From Cellulomonas sp. SLBN-39 (GTDB taxonomy: Bacteria; Actinomycetota; Actinomycetes; Actinomycetales; Cellulomonadaceae): 64,000 bases of DNA. The position numbers and the translations under genes were made by a program. The stretch covers positions 4,030,001 to 4,094,000 of the forward strand of contig NZ_VFOA01000001.1 in the NCBI RefSeq assembly GCF_006715865.1, written 5' to 3'. Each line of letters opens with the position of its first letter. The first letter of the stretch is position 1. Below the pieces are notes generated by a model. It worked only from the letters and a program-made list of their open reading frames with translations, was not told the origin of the DNA and searched no databases. Of this stretch, positions 45,934 through 54,926 are shown in pieces.

Positions 45934-46004
45934 ACCGCGCTGGTCCCGGCCCCGTCGCAGGCCCGGTCCGTAGACTGCGGCCACCGACGGGCGGAGGACG
46001 GGCG

Positions 46005-46724
46005 ATGGGCAAGGGGCTGCACGGCGGCGTGCTCGACCGCCTCGGCCGCCGCATCGCCGCGGGCGACCTGCCCGCCGGGACGGTGCTCACGCTCGCCGGA
46101 CTCGAGGCCGAGCTGGGTGTGTCCCGCACAGTCGTGCGCGAGGCGGTGCGCGTGCTCGAGGCGGTCGGCATGGTCACCAGCCGCCAGCGCGTCGGCATCA
46201 CCGTGCAGCCCGAGGACGCCTGGCACGCCCTCGACCCCCAGGTGATCCAGTGGCGCCTGGCCGGCCCGGGCCGCTACCGCCAGCTCGTCGAGCTCACCGA
46301 GCTGCGCCTGGCCGTCGAGCCCACCGCCGCCCGCCTCGCCGCCCGGTACGCCGACGCGCCCACCCGCGCCCGGCTCGTCGAGCTCGCGGACCGCCTGCAC
46401 GCCCTGGGCGCCGACGAGCAGGCGGCCTCCGCCGCGTACCTCGACGCCGACGTCGCGTTCCACACCGTGCTGCTGCGCGCCGGCGGCAACCCGCTGCTCG
46501 GCATGCTCGGCGGCGCCGTCACCGAGGTGCTCGCCGGGCGGGCCGCGCTCGGGCTCATGCCCGAGGTCCCCGCCGAGCAGTCCCTCGACGGGCACCGGGC
46601 CGTGGCGCTCGCGGTCGCGCAGGGCGAGGAGGACGAGGCCGAGCGGCAGACCCGCGCGGTGGTCGAGGAGGTGTGGCGTGCCGTCGTGGCCGCCGCCCGC
46701 CGCGACGGCCGCCCGACCCGCTGA
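46005..46724 (+). CDS. FadR-subfamily GntR regulator of the gluconate operon
   Basis: 239 aa from ATG 46005 behind GGAGG. N-terminal winged helix: GTVLTLAGLEAELGVSRTVV with REAVRVLEAVGMVTSRQRVG; C-terminal FCD domain: LVELTELRLAVEPTAARLAA, YLDADVAFHTVLLRAGGNPL with the Asp/His metal-binding residues, and SLDGHRAVALAVAQGEEDEA with another metal histidine. Divergent position next to gntP-gntK marks it as the likely gluconate-responsive repressor. Confidence 0.9.
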   Translation: MGKGLHGGVLDRLGRRIAAGDLPAGTVLTLAGLEAELGVSRTVVREAVRVLEAVGMVTSRQRVGITVQPEDAWHALDPQVIQWRLAGPGRYRQLVELTELRLAVEPTAARLAARYADAPTRARLVELADRLHALGADEQAASAAYLDADVAFHTVLLRAGGNPLLGMLGGAVTEVLAGRAALGLMPEVPAEQSLDGHRAVALAVAQGEEDEAERQTRAVVEEVWRAVVAAARRDGRPTR

Positions 46725-46736
46725 CCCGGCCCCCGA

Positions 46737-46752
46737 CCGCGGAGCCCCGCGG
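46737..46752. terminator. Hairpin between convergent gntR and ABC gene
   Basis: CCGCGG-AGCC-CCGCGG, a 6-bp stem with a 4-nt loop lying between the stops at 46724 and 46776; serves either strand. No U-tract. Confidence 0.4.
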
Positions 46753-46775
46753 CCCGGCGGACGTGCCCGTGCTGC

Positions 46776-48593
46776 TCAGGGGGTGCGCAGCGAGTCCTGC
46801 CACTGGGCGTGCAGGGCCGCGAACCGCCCGCCGGCCGCCACCAGCTCCTCGGGGCTGCCGTCCTCCGCCACGCGCCCGTCCGCGACGACGAGCACCCGGT
46901 CGGCGTGCATGACCGTCGACAGCCGGTGCGCGATGACCACGGCCGTGCGGCCCACGAGCAGGCGCCGCAGCCCGTCCTGCACGAGCTGCTCGCCGGGCAC
47001 GTCGAGCGAGCTCGTCGCCTCGTCGAGCACCAGCACCGCCGGGTCGGCGAGGAACGCCCGCGCGAACGACACGAGCTGGCGCTGCCCGGCCGAGAGCCGG
47101 ACCCCGCGGGTGTCGACACCCGTGGCGTACCCGTCCGGCAGCGACATCACCAGGTCGTGCACGCCGACGGCGCGCGCGGCGGCCTCGACCTCCGCGTCGG
47201 AGGCGTCGGGGCGGCCCAGTGCGATGTTCGCGCGCACCGACCCGGAGAACAGGTACGCCTCCTGCGTCACCATGACCACGGCACGGCGCAGGTCGGTGGG
47301 GTCGACGTCGCGCAGGTCCACCCCGTCCAGGCGCACCGCACCGGCCCGGGGGTCGTAGAAGCGCGCCAGCAGCTTGGCGACCGTCGACTTGCCCGCCCCC
47401 GTCTCCCCCACCAGTGCCAGGGTCTGCCCCGCGGGCACGTGCAGGTCCAGGTGCGGCAGCACCGACGGGCCCGCGCCGTACCCGAACTCCACGTCGTCGA
47501 ACCGCACGTCGCCCGCCGGGCGGACCACCCGCACGGGTCGCACCGGGTCGGGGACCGTCGGCTCCTCCGCGAGCAGCGCCGAGAGCTTCTCCAGCGCCGC
47601 CGTCGCCGACTGGAACGAGTTGTAGAACATGCCCACCTGAGCGAGCGGCGCGAAGAACCGCCGCGCGTACAGCACCGCCGCGACGAGCACCCCCACCTCC
47701 AGGCCGCCGTCGAGCACGCGCAGCCCGCCGACCAGCAGCACCGCGGCCAGCGTGACGTTGCCGATGAGCACCAGCCCGGTGTCGAAGACGCCGTTGACGC
47801 GGATCGCCTCGGCGTTCGCCGCGCGGTACTCCTCGGCGAGCCCGTCGTACACGCCCGCGACCTCGCGCTCGCGGCGGAACGCCTGCACCGCGCGCACCCC
47901 CGTCATGGTCTCGACGAACCGCACGATGACCCGCGCCGCAGCCGTGCGCGAGCGCCGGTACTGCGCCTGCGACCGCCGCTGGAACCAGCGGGTGAGCACC
48001 AGGCCGGGCACCACCGCGACGAGCAGCACCAGGCCCGAGCGCCAGTCCAGCAGCACCAGGCTGGTGGCGGTGAACACCATGGCCAGCCCGCTGGCCGCCA
48101 GGGTCGTCACGCCGCCGTCGAGGAGCTCGCGCAGGGCCTCCAGGTCGGAGGTCTGCCGCGAGATGATCCGGCCCGAGGTGTACCGCTCGTGGAACTCCAG
48201 GCTCAGGCGCTGGGTGTGCCGGAACACCCGGCCCCGCAGGTCCAGCAGCACGGCCTGGCTGACGCGGGCGGCCAGCCGCACGGTGGCGGCGGTGAGCACG
48301 CCCGCGGCCAGCGCGGCGGCCGCGTAGACGCCCGCCACCAGCAGCAGCGGACCGGGATCGCCGGCGCGCAGGGCGGGCAGGCCGCGGTCGATGCCCGCCG
48401 CCACGAGCGCGGGCCCGGCGACGAGCGCGAGCTGGGCGCCGACCACCACGAGCGCGGTGGCCCAGGCGCGCCGGGCGACGGGCCGCAGCAAGGACCCGAG
48501 CAGGGCGAGCGAGCGCGCGCGGACCTCGTGCGCGGGCAGGACCGGGCCGTCGTCGTCGGTGGCGCCCGGTGCGGGTGCGGTCGTGGCGATCAT
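46776..48593 (-). CDS. ABC exporter half-transporter, catalytic-site subunit
   Basis: 605 aa from ATG 48593, ATGA overlap with the partner gene. Six-helix ABC transmembrane domain (residues about 35-330: FHERYTSGRIISRQTSDLEA is the first cytoplasmic loop), then an ATPase domain: Walker A LVGETGAGKSTVAKLL, Q-loop VTQEAYLFSGSVRANI, variant signature LSAGQRQLVSFARAFL, Walker B AVLVLDEATSSLD with the catalytic Glu, and H-loop IAHRLS. Pairs with the next gene to form a heterodimeric multidrug/peptide-type exporter. Confidence 0.93.
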   Translation of the reverse strand: MIATTAPAPGATDDDGPVLPAHEVRARSLALLGSLLRPVARRAWATALVVVGAQLALVAGPALVAAGIDRGLPALRAGDPGPLLLVAGVYAAAALAAGVLTAATVRLAARVSQAVLLDLRGRVFRHTQRLSLEFHERYTSGRIISRQTSDLEALRELLDGGVTTLAASGLAMVFTATSLVLLDWRSGLVLLVAVVPGLVLTRWFQRRSQAQYRRSRTAAARVIVRFVETMTGVRAVQAFRREREVAGVYDGLAEEYRAANAEAIRVNGVFDTGLVLIGNVTLAAVLLVGGLRVLDGGLEVGVLVAAVLYARRFFAPLAQVGMFYNSFQSATAALEKLSALLAEEPTVPDPVRPVRVVRPAGDVRFDDVEFGYGAGPSVLPHLDLHVPAGQTLALVGETGAGKSTVAKLLARFYDPRAGAVRLDGVDLRDVDPTDLRRAVVMVTQEAYLFSGSVRANIALGRPDASDAEVEAAARAVGVHDLVMSLPDGYATGVDTRGVRLSAGQRQLVSFARAFLADPAVLVLDEATSSLDVPGEQLVQDGLRRLLVGRTAVVIAHRLSTVMHADRVLVVADGRVAEDGSPEELVAAGGRFAALHAQWQDSLRTP

Positions 48594-50479
48594 CGGCCCT
48601 CCCCCGGGCGCGCGCCGACGCGGGCGCCGTCGCCCGGCGTCCCGTCGGACGCCCGGTCCCGCACCTCGTCGGGGCGGTCGTCGTGCGCCTCCTGCTCGGC
48701 GGTGAGCACGTACCGGTAGTGCGGGTGCGTTGCCAGCAGCTCGGCATGGGGGCCGACGCCGGTGATCCGCCCGTCCTCGAGCACGGCGACCCGGTCGGCG
48801 AGCGCGACGGTCGACGTGCGGTGCGCGACGACGAGCGTGGTGGTGGTCGCCAGCGTGCGGCGCAGCCCGGCGGTGACCTCGGCCTCGGTGGCGACGTCGA
48901 GCGCGGACAACGGGTCGTCGAGCACGAGCACGCGGGGGCTGCCGGCGATGGCGCGGGCCAGGGCGACGCGCTGCCGCTGCCCGCCGGACAGGCTCAGCCC
49001 CTCCTCGCCGATGACCGTGTCGAGGCCGCGCGGCAGGGTGCGGGCGAACCCGGCGCGGGCGACGTCGACGGCGCGGTCCACGAGCGCGTCCGCCGCAGCG
49101 GGGTCGAGCGTGGCCAGGTGCTCGGCGGGCACCCCCATGAGCACGTTCTCGCGCACGGAGGCGGAGAACAGGATCGGGTCCTCGAACGCCACGGCCACGG
49201 CGGCGCGCAGGTCGGCGCGGGTCAGGTCGCGCACGTCGACGCCGTCGAGCAGGACCGCACCGCCCGTGACGTCGTACAGCCGCGGCACGAGCTGGAGCAG
49301 CGTCGTCTTGCCGCTGCCGGTGAGGCCGACGAGCGCGAGGGTCTCCCCCGGCTCCAGCACCAGGTCGACGCCGCGCAGCACCTCGCGCTGCGCGGAGCCG
49401 TGCGCGAACCGCACGTCCCGCAGCTCGACGCGCGACCCGGCGGCCGGCGCCGGGGGCAGCGCGACCGGCCGCTCGGGGTCGGCGACGGCCGGGGCGGTGT
49501 CCATGACCTCTAGGTACCGGTCGGTGCCGGCCCGCGCGTCCAGGGTCATCGCCAGGAGCTGGCCGAGCGCCTCGACCGGACGGCTCATCACCACGGCGGT
49601 GGCGAAGAACGCGACGAGGGCCCCGACGCTGACCCGGTCGTCGGACGCGAGCCACACCCCGACCGCGAGCGCCACGGCCAGCGTCGTCTCGGGGATCCAG
49701 GCGAGCGCGAACGTCATGCGCGACTGCGAGCGGGCCTTGTCGAGCTCGGTGCCGCGCAGCTCGTCGGCCTGCCGCACGAAGTCCTCGAGGGCGTCGTCGC
49801 CGCGGCCGAAGGCCTTGAGCACGCGGATGCCGTGCACGGACTCCTCGACGGACGTCGCGAGGTCGCCGGCCTGGTCGCGGGCGCGGCGGGCGACGACCTT
49901 GTAGTCGAGGCGGAACCGGAACCCCAGCGCGACCACCGGCACGGCGCCGGCGAGGTACACCAGGCCGAGCAGCGGGCTGGTGGCGATCATCAGCCCGGCG
50001 CCGACGACGACGGTGGTCGCGGCGACGACGAGCTGGATGAGCCCGAACACCATCCACCGGCGCACGAGGTGAAGGTCGCCCATGGACCGCTGCAGCAGCT
50101 GGCCCCCCGACCAGCGGTCGTGGAACGCGACGGGCAGGTCGAGCAGGTGGCGGAACAGGTCGGTGCGCATGGCCCGCTCGACGCCCGTGCCGGGGGTGGC
50201 GATCAGGGCCCGGCGGCACCAGACGAGGAAGGCCTCGAGGACGCCGAGCAGCAGCACGAGCCCGGCGGCCTGGACCACGGCGGTGCGGGTGCCGCCGGCG
50301 ACGAGGTGGCCGTTGACGACCTGCCCGAGGACCTGCGGCACGGCGAGGGCGAGGAGGCTGGCGACGAGGGTGGCGACGCCGCCGGCGACGACGCGCGGCA
50401 CCGCGGGGCGGGCCCAGCGCAGCAGCCGCAGCATCGCGCGGGTCGTCGAGGCGTCCGGCGACGCGGGGGCGGGTGGCAC
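48590..50479 (-). CDS. ABC exporter half-transporter, degenerate-site subunit
   Basis: 629 aa from GTG 50479. Six-helix domain (SLLALAVPQVLGQVVNGHLV, FHDRWSGGQLLQRSMGDLHL) and ATPase: Walker A LVGLTGSGKTTLLQLV, FEDPILFSASVRENVL, signature LSLSGGQRQRVALARAI, Walker B RVLVLDDPLSALD where the catalytic Glu is Asp, and H-loop VAHRTS. This degenerate site combined with an intact site in the partner is the pattern of heterodimeric exporters of the TM287/288 and BmrCD kind. Substrate unknown. Confidence 0.93.
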   Translation of the reverse strand: MPPAPASPDASTTRAMLRLLRWARPAVPRVVAGGVATLVASLLALAVPQVLGQVVNGHLVAGGTRTAVVQAAGLVLLLGVLEAFLVWCRRALIATPGTGVERAMRTDLFRHLLDLPVAFHDRWSGGQLLQRSMGDLHLVRRWMVFGLIQLVVAATTVVVGAGLMIATSPLLGLVYLAGAVPVVALGFRFRLDYKVVARRARDQAGDLATSVEESVHGIRVLKAFGRGDDALEDFVRQADELRGTELDKARSQSRMTFALAWIPETTLAVALAVGVWLASDDRVSVGALVAFFATAVVMSRPVEALGQLLAMTLDARAGTDRYLEVMDTAPAVADPERPVALPPAPAAGSRVELRDVRFAHGSAQREVLRGVDLVLEPGETLALVGLTGSGKTTLLQLVPRLYDVTGGAVLLDGVDVRDLTRADLRAAVAVAFEDPILFSASVRENVLMGVPAEHLATLDPAAADALVDRAVDVARAGFARTLPRGLDTVIGEEGLSLSGGQRQRVALARAIAGSPRVLVLDDPLSALDVATEAEVTAGLRRTLATTTTLVVAHRTSTVALADRVAVLEDGRITGVGPHAELLATHPHYRYVLTAEQEAHDDRPDEVRDRASDGTPGDGARVGARPGEGR

Positions 50480-50503
50480 CCGGTCAGCCTAGGCAGGCCC
50501 GCC

Positions 50504-50548
50504 GACGCCCGCCCGGCGCGCACCTGCGGGCGGGGCCGGGCGGGCGTC
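50504..50548 (-). terminator. Strong hairpin after the SDR gene
   Basis: Perfect 14-bp inverted repeat GACGCCCGCCCGGC (50504-50517 with 50535-50548), 17-nt loop, starting 10 nt beyond the SDR stop on the minus strand. It isolates the pyrimidine-related genes from the ABC exporter pair. Confidence 0.6.
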
Positions 50549-50557
50549 GTGACGCGG

Positions 50558-51322
50558 TCAGACGCCGGTGCGGGCGATCGTCGTGTTGTTCGCCTGGGCC
50601 CGGGGCCGCACGACCAGCAGGTCGACGTTGACGTGGGCGGGGCGGCTCAGCGACCAGGCGATGACGTCGGCGACGTCATCGGCGACGAGCGGCTGGTAGC
50701 CCTCGTAGACCTTCGCGGCGCGCTCGGCGTCGCCGTCGAACCGCACGAGGGAGAACTCCTCGGTGGCGACGTTGCCGGGTGCGATCTCGATGACGCGGAT
50801 CGGCTCGCCGACGATCTCCCAGCGCAGCGTCGTGGCGAGCATGCGCTCGGCGTGCTTGACGCCGGTGTACCCGGCGCCGCCGGGGTACGCGGCCTGGCCC
50901 GCGGTCGAGGTGACGACGAGGACGTCGCCCGCGCCGCGCTCGCGCAGCAGGGGCAGCACGCCCTTGGTCACGCGCAGCGTGCCGAGCACGTTGAGCTCGT
51001 ACATGGTGCGCCAGCCGTCGAGGTCGGCGTCCTCGACGGTGTCCAGGCCGAGCGCGCCGCCGGCGTTGTTGACCACGGCGTCCAGGCCGCCGGTGTCCCG
51101 CACGTGCGCGACCAGGGCGTCGACGTCGGCGTCGGAGGTGACGTCGGCGACGAACGTGTCGGCGCCGGTCTCGGCGGCGAGGGCGGCGAGCCGGTCGGCG
51201 CGGCGGGCGGTGGCGACGACGTCCCAGCCCTCGGCGCGCAGGCGGCGCACGGTGGCGGCGCCGATGCCGGAGGACGCGCCGGTGACGAGCGCGCGGCGGG
51301 GACGGTCGGTGGTCGAGGTCAT
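50558..51322 (-). CDS. Short-chain dehydrogenase (YdfG-like)
   Basis: 254 aa from ATG 51322 behind AAGGAG. Classical SDR: RALVTGASSGIGAATVRRL cofactor loop, VNNAGGALGLDTVED, catalytic Ser in VVTSTAGQAAYPGG, YTGVKHAERM with the Tyr-x3-Lys pair, and IEIAPGNVATEEF. Sequence style and the ending with VAWSLSRPAHVNVDLLVVRP-like (VIAWSLSRPAHVNVDLLVVR) match E. coli YdfG, which reduces malonic semialdehyde and 3-hydroxy acids. With an aminotransferase upstream that could yield malonic semialdehyde from beta-alanine, this step fits pyrimidine breakdown. Substrate is an inference. Confidence 0.85.
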   Translation of the reverse strand: MTSTTDRPRRALVTGASSGIGAATVRRLRAEGWDVVATARRADRLAALAAETGADTFVADVTSDADVDALVAHVRDTGGLDAVVNNAGGALGLDTVEDADLDGWRTMYELNVLGTLRVTKGVLPLLRERGAGDVLVVTSTAGQAAYPGGAGYTGVKHAERMLATTLRWEIVGEPIRVIEIAPGNVATEEFSLVRFDGDAERAAKVYEGYQPLVADDVADVIAWSLSRPAHVNVDLLVVRPRAQANNTTIARTGV

Positions 51323-51370
51323 GCGGGGCTCCTTGCGGCAGGGCGGACGGTCGAGCATGGCACGCGGCGG

Positions 51371-51417
51371 CCGGCCCGGTCGGCCGGTCGGACCGGACGG
51401 GGGCGGGACCGGGCCGG
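51371..51417 (-). terminator. Hairpin between aminotransferase and SDR genes
   Basis: Perfect 11-bp inverted repeat CCGGCCCGGTC (51371-51381 with 51407-51417), 25-nt loop, 26 nt after the aminotransferase stop. A partial terminator or attenuator. Confidence 0.4.
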
Positions 51418-51442
51418 GCGGGTGCGGGTCTGGCGGGGCGGG

Positions 51443-52783
51443 TCAGGCGGGGGCGACCTCGGCGAGGGCCTCGGCGAGCAGCGCCACCCCCTCCTCGGCC
51501 TGCGCGGGCGTGACGACGCACGGCGGGACCACGTGCACGCGGTTCTCGGCGAGGAACGGCAGCAGCCCGCGGCGCAGGCACGCGGCCTTGAGCGCGCCCA
51601 TGACCTCGGGGCCGACGGGCGTGCGGGCGTCGCGGTCGGCGACGAGCTCGAGCGCCCAGAACACCCCGGTCCCCCGCACCTCGCCGACCAGCGGCTGGGA
51701 CTCGGCGAGCGCCGTCAGGGCGGGGCCGAGCACGTCGGTGCCGATCGCGGCGGCGTTCTCGACGACGCCCTCGTCCTCCATCGCCGCGACGGACGCGACG
51801 ACCGCGGCCATGGCCAGGGGGTGCCCGGAGTAGGTGAGCCCGCCGGGGAAGACGCGCTCGTCGAAGGTCGCGAGGATCTCCTCGCTGACGAGCACGCCGC
51901 CGGCGGGCACGTACCCGGAGTTCACGCCCTTGGCGAAGGTCACCAGGTCGGGCACGACGTCGTGCTGGTCGAACGCGAACCACGAGCCGGTGCGGCCGAA
52001 CCCGGCCATGACCTCGTCGAGGATCAGCACGATGCCGTACCGGTCGGCGATCGCGCGCACGCCGGCCAGGTACCCGGGGGGCGGCACGAGGACGCCGGCG
52101 GTGCCGGGCACGGACTCCAGCAGGATCGCCGCGACGGAGGACGGCCCCTCGCACTGGATCACGCGCTCGAGGTGCGTGAGCGCCCGCTCGCACTCCTCCT
52201 CCGGCGTCGTCGCCCAGAACTCCGAGCGGTACAGGTACGGGCCGAACACGTGCACGTGGCCGCGCGCGTACTCGTTGGGCACGCGCCGCCAGTCGCCGGT
52301 GGCCACCACGGCCGCGCCGGTGTTGCCGTGGTACGAGCGGTAGTGGGAGACGACCTTGTCGCGCCCGGTGTGCAGGCGGGCCATGCGGATGGCGTTCTCG
52401 TTGGCGTCGGCGCCGCCGTTGGTGAAGAAGACCTTGGCGAACCGGTCGGGCGCGTGGCCGAGCACGGCGCGCGCGGCGCGGCCGCGGGCGAGGTTCGCGG
52501 TGGCCGGTGCCACGGTCGTCAGCTCGGCGGCCTGCGCACGGATCGCCTCGACGACCCGGGGGTGCTGGTGGCCGATGTTGGTGTTGACGAGCTGGCTGGA
52601 GAAGTCGAGGTACCGGCGCCCGGCGTGGTCCCACACGGTCGACCCGGACCCGCCGGCGACGACGAACGGCGCGACGGCGCCCTGCGCGGACCACGAGTGG
52701 AAGACGTGCGCACGGTCGAGCGCGACGGCCTCGTCGTCGAGCGCGGCACCGGCGGGCGCGGGTGCGTGGGTCGTGCCTGCCAT
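51443..52783 (-). CDS. Class III PLP-dependent aminotransferase
   Basis: 446 aa from ATG 52783 behind GAGGAGG. Fold type I class III: LDFSSQLVNTNIGHQHPRVV, VFFTNGGADANENAIRMARL, YRSYHGNTGAAVVATGDWRR, ILDEVMAGFGRTGSWFAFDQ with the cofactor Asp, and TFAKGVNSGYVPAGGVLVSE with the PLP lysine. Members with this layout include beta-alanine:pyruvate and taurine aminotransferases. In this setting it most likely deaminates beta-alanine or beta-aminoisobutyrate from pyrimidine degradation to the semialdehyde. It has its own unit between two hairpins. Confidence 0.88.
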   Translation of the reverse strand: MAGTTHAPAPAGAALDDEAVALDRAHVFHSWSAQGAVAPFVVAGGSGSTVWDHAGRRYLDFSSQLVNTNIGHQHPRVVEAIRAQAAELTTVAPATANLARGRAARAVLGHAPDRFAKVFFTNGGADANENAIRMARLHTGRDKVVSHYRSYHGNTGAAVVATGDWRRVPNEYARGHVHVFGPYLYRSEFWATTPEEECERALTHLERVIQCEGPSSVAAILLESVPGTAGVLVPPPGYLAGVRAIADRYGIVLILDEVMAGFGRTGSWFAFDQHDVVPDLVTFAKGVNSGYVPAGGVLVSEEILATFDERVFPGGLTYSGHPLAMAAVVASVAAMEDEGVVENAAAIGTDVLGPALTALAESQPLVGEVRGTGVFWALELVADRDARTPVGPEVMGALKAACLRRGLLPFLAENRVHVVPPCVVTPAQAEEGVALLAEALAEVAPA

Positions 52784-52853
52784 CAGGGCCTCCTCGGGCG
52801 GACGCGACGCGTCCTGGTGCGGGTGGTGCAGCGGTGCGGGTGGTGCGGCGGGT

Positions 52854-52893
52854 GGCCGGTGCGGTGCGCGTGCTGGTGCGCACCGCACCGGCC
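52854..52893 (-). terminator. 16-bp perfect hairpin after the substrate-binding protein gene
   Basis: GGCCGGTGCGGTGCGC (52854-52869) and its exact complement (52878-52893), 8-nt loop, beginning 5 nt beyond the stop of the binding-protein gene. No U-tract, but it is the longest perfect stem in the window and very likely a terminator. Confidence 0.7.
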
Positions 52894-52898
52894 GGGGG

Positions 52899-54041
52899 TC
52901 AGTTCCCGCCCTCGGCGAGCTCGACGTCCAGCGGCTCGAAGTCCTCGCCGACGACGTCCTCGCCGGCCTCCTCGAGCTCGGCGAGCGCCTGCTCGACGTA
53001 CTCGGTGGTGTACGCGGACTCCGGCGGCTCGGTCGTGATGATCGTCGCGCCGGTCTCGTTGCTCGTCTCCAGGGCCAGGGCGACGGTGCGGTCCCAGACC
53101 TCCTCGTCGACCAGGCCGATGCCGCCGGTCGTGGACGGCCAGATGAGGTTGTTGACCTCGTTGGTCATCCACAGCTGGTGCGACGTGCCGAGCGTGGACC
53201 CGGCGGCGGTGACGATCTCCGCGGCCTCCTCCGGGTTGTCCCGGGCGTAGATCCAGCCGCGGATCGTGGCCTTGAGGAACTTGACGGTGGTGTCCTGGTA
53301 CGCCTCGTCGGACTCCAGGCGCTCGGTGTCGGCCCAGACAGCGTCCTGGAGCATGGCGACGCCCTCGTCGTTCCAGTCGATGACGGTGAAGTCCTCGGGC
53401 TGGTAGAGCTCGCCGGTGTCGGGGTCGACCGTCTCCAGCAGCTGGGCGTACTCGTTGTAGGTCATGGCCTGCGCGGCGTCGATGTCGCCGTTGAGCAGGC
53501 CGAGCATGTCGAACGCCTGCGTCACGAGCTCGAAGTCCTCGACCCCGGCCTGGTTCAGCCCGGCGAAGAGCTCCCACTCGTTGCCGTAGCCCCAGGAGCC
53601 GACCTTCTTGCCCTCGAGGTCCGCGACGGACTCGATGCCGGAGTCCGCGAACGCGACCTGCAGGGTCGCGGACCGCTCGAAGATCTGCGCGACGTTGGTG
53701 ATCGCGGCGCCCTGCTCGATGGAGCCGAGCACCTTGGGCACCCACGCGACCGCGTAGTCGACCTCGCCGGCCGCGAGCGCGTCCTGCGGGACGATGTCGC
53801 CGCCCGACGGCAGGATCTCGACCGCCAGGCCCTCCTCCTCGTAGTAGCCCTGGTCGACCGCCGCGTAGTACCCGGCGAACTGGGCCTGCGTGAGCCACTG
53901 CAGCTGCAGCGTGACGGGCGTGAGCCCGTCGGTGGACGCCCCGCCTGCGGCGCCGTCGTCCGAGCTCGAGCACGCCGTGAGCAGCAGACCTGCTGCTGCC
54001 ACGGACGCGACGGCCGCCCCCCAACGCGTCGTGGTCCTCAT
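52899..54041 (-). CDS. NMT1/THI5-like ABC substrate-binding lipoprotein
   Basis: 380 aa from ATG 54041. Lipoprotein signal with LLLTACSSSDDG (lipobox LTAC). Mature part: LTPVTLQLQWLTQAQFAGYY (the NMT1/THI5 start), AAVDQGYYEEEGLAVEILPS, YAVAWVPKVLG, ESVADLEGKKVGSWGYGNEW and AQAMTYNEYAQLLETVD. This family binds pyrimidines, hydroxymethylpyrimidine-like compounds, taurine or riboflavin precursors. The pyrimidine catabolic genes upstream suggest an N-carbamoyl or pyrimidine-type ligand. Last gene of the transport set, before a strong terminator. Confidence 0.9.
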   Translation of the reverse strand: MRTTTRWGAAVASVAAAGLLLTACSSSDDGAAGGASTDGLTPVTLQLQWLTQAQFAGYYAAVDQGYYEEEGLAVEILPSGGDIVPQDALAAGEVDYAVAWVPKVLGSIEQGAAITNVAQIFERSATLQVAFADSGIESVADLEGKKVGSWGYGNEWELFAGLNQAGVEDFELVTQAFDMLGLLNGDIDAAQAMTYNEYAQLLETVDPDTGELYQPEDFTVIDWNDEGVAMLQDAVWADTERLESDEAYQDTTVKFLKATIRGWIYARDNPEEAAEIVTAAGSTLGTSHQLWMTNEVNNLIWPSTTGGIGLVDEEVWDRTVALALETSNETGATIITTEPPESAYTTEYVEQALAELEEAGEDVVGEDFEPLDVELAEGGN

Positions 54042-54146
54042 GTCATCTCCCCTCGGTGGTCGCGTGCCCGGGCGGGCACGTGGGTGCTGCGGGTCGACCG
54101 TCCTGGCGGCGTCGGCAGGCGGGCGTGCGAGGGACGGGTGCGGCGC

Positions 54147-54926
54147 TCACGCGCCGGCCCGTCGGGTGACGAGGTGCTCCGCGGTGGCGGTCACCCCGTA
54201 GAACAGGAGGCCGACGACGATGCCGCCGAGCACGTAGGCCCACGCCTGGGCGTAGTTGGAGCCCGAGGCCGCCGTGGTGATGAACGACCCGATGCCGGAG
54301 CGGGGGCCGCCGAAGTACTCGGCGACGATCGCGGAGATCACCGCCAGGGACGACGCCATGCGCAGCCCGGTGAACACGAACGGCACCGCCGTGGGGATGG
54401 TGACCGTGCGCGCGACCTGCACCGACGACGCGGCCAGCGCCCGCATGAGGTCGCGGTGCACGGGGCGGACCTGCCGCAGCCCGCGCAGCGCGTTGACGTA
54501 GACGGGCACGAACACCGCGAGCGCGGCGACGATGACGCGGGCCTGCTCCGAGCTGGCGCCGTACATCGAGTACAGCACGGGTGCGAGGGCGACGACGGGG
54601 ACGACGGCCAGGGCCGCGACGACGGGCTCGGCGAGCACGTCGACGACCCGGACCATGGCGGCGACGACCGCGAGGAGCACGCCGAGGGCGGCGCCGACGA
54701 GCAGGCCGAGCAGGGCGTTGCGGCCCGTGACCAGGGCGGCGGACGTGATGGGTCCGGCGTAGGTGGTGGCCTGGTCGGCGATGGCGGCCGGGCCGGGCAG
54801 CACGAACGGCGGCAGCTGCGCGAGCACGACGAGCGCCTGCCAGGCGGCGAGCATCGCGGCGAGCAGGAGCACGGGCGGCAGCACCTGGCGCAGCACGCCC
54901 CAGGTGGCGTCCAGGCCGCGGGTCAT
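54147..54926 (-). CDS. ABC transporter permease (second)
   Basis: 259 aa, six helices. SsuC/TauC/ThiX type: LLAAMLAAWQALVVLAQLPP, WLLGLLVGAALG-like helix (ALLGLLVGAALGVLLAV), the EAA loop region PVYVNALRGLRQVRPVHRDL with MRALAASSVQVARTVTIP, and SSLAVISAIVAEYFGGPRSG. Its ATG overlaps the ATPase stop by 4 nt. Together with the permease at 55873 it forms a heterodimeric membrane pore. Confidence 0.9.
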   Translation of the reverse strand: MTRGLDATWGVLRQVLPPVLLLAAMLAAWQALVVLAQLPPFVLPGPAAIADQATTYAGPITSAALVTGRNALLGLLVGAALGVLLAVVAAMVRVVDVLAEPVVAALAVVPVVALAPVLYSMYGASSEQARVIVAALAVFVPVYVNALRGLRQVRPVHRDLMRALAASSVQVARTVTIPTAVPFVFTGLRMASSLAVISAIVAEYFGGPRSGIGSFITTAASGSNYAQAWAYVLGGIVVGLLFYGVTATAEHLVTRRAGA

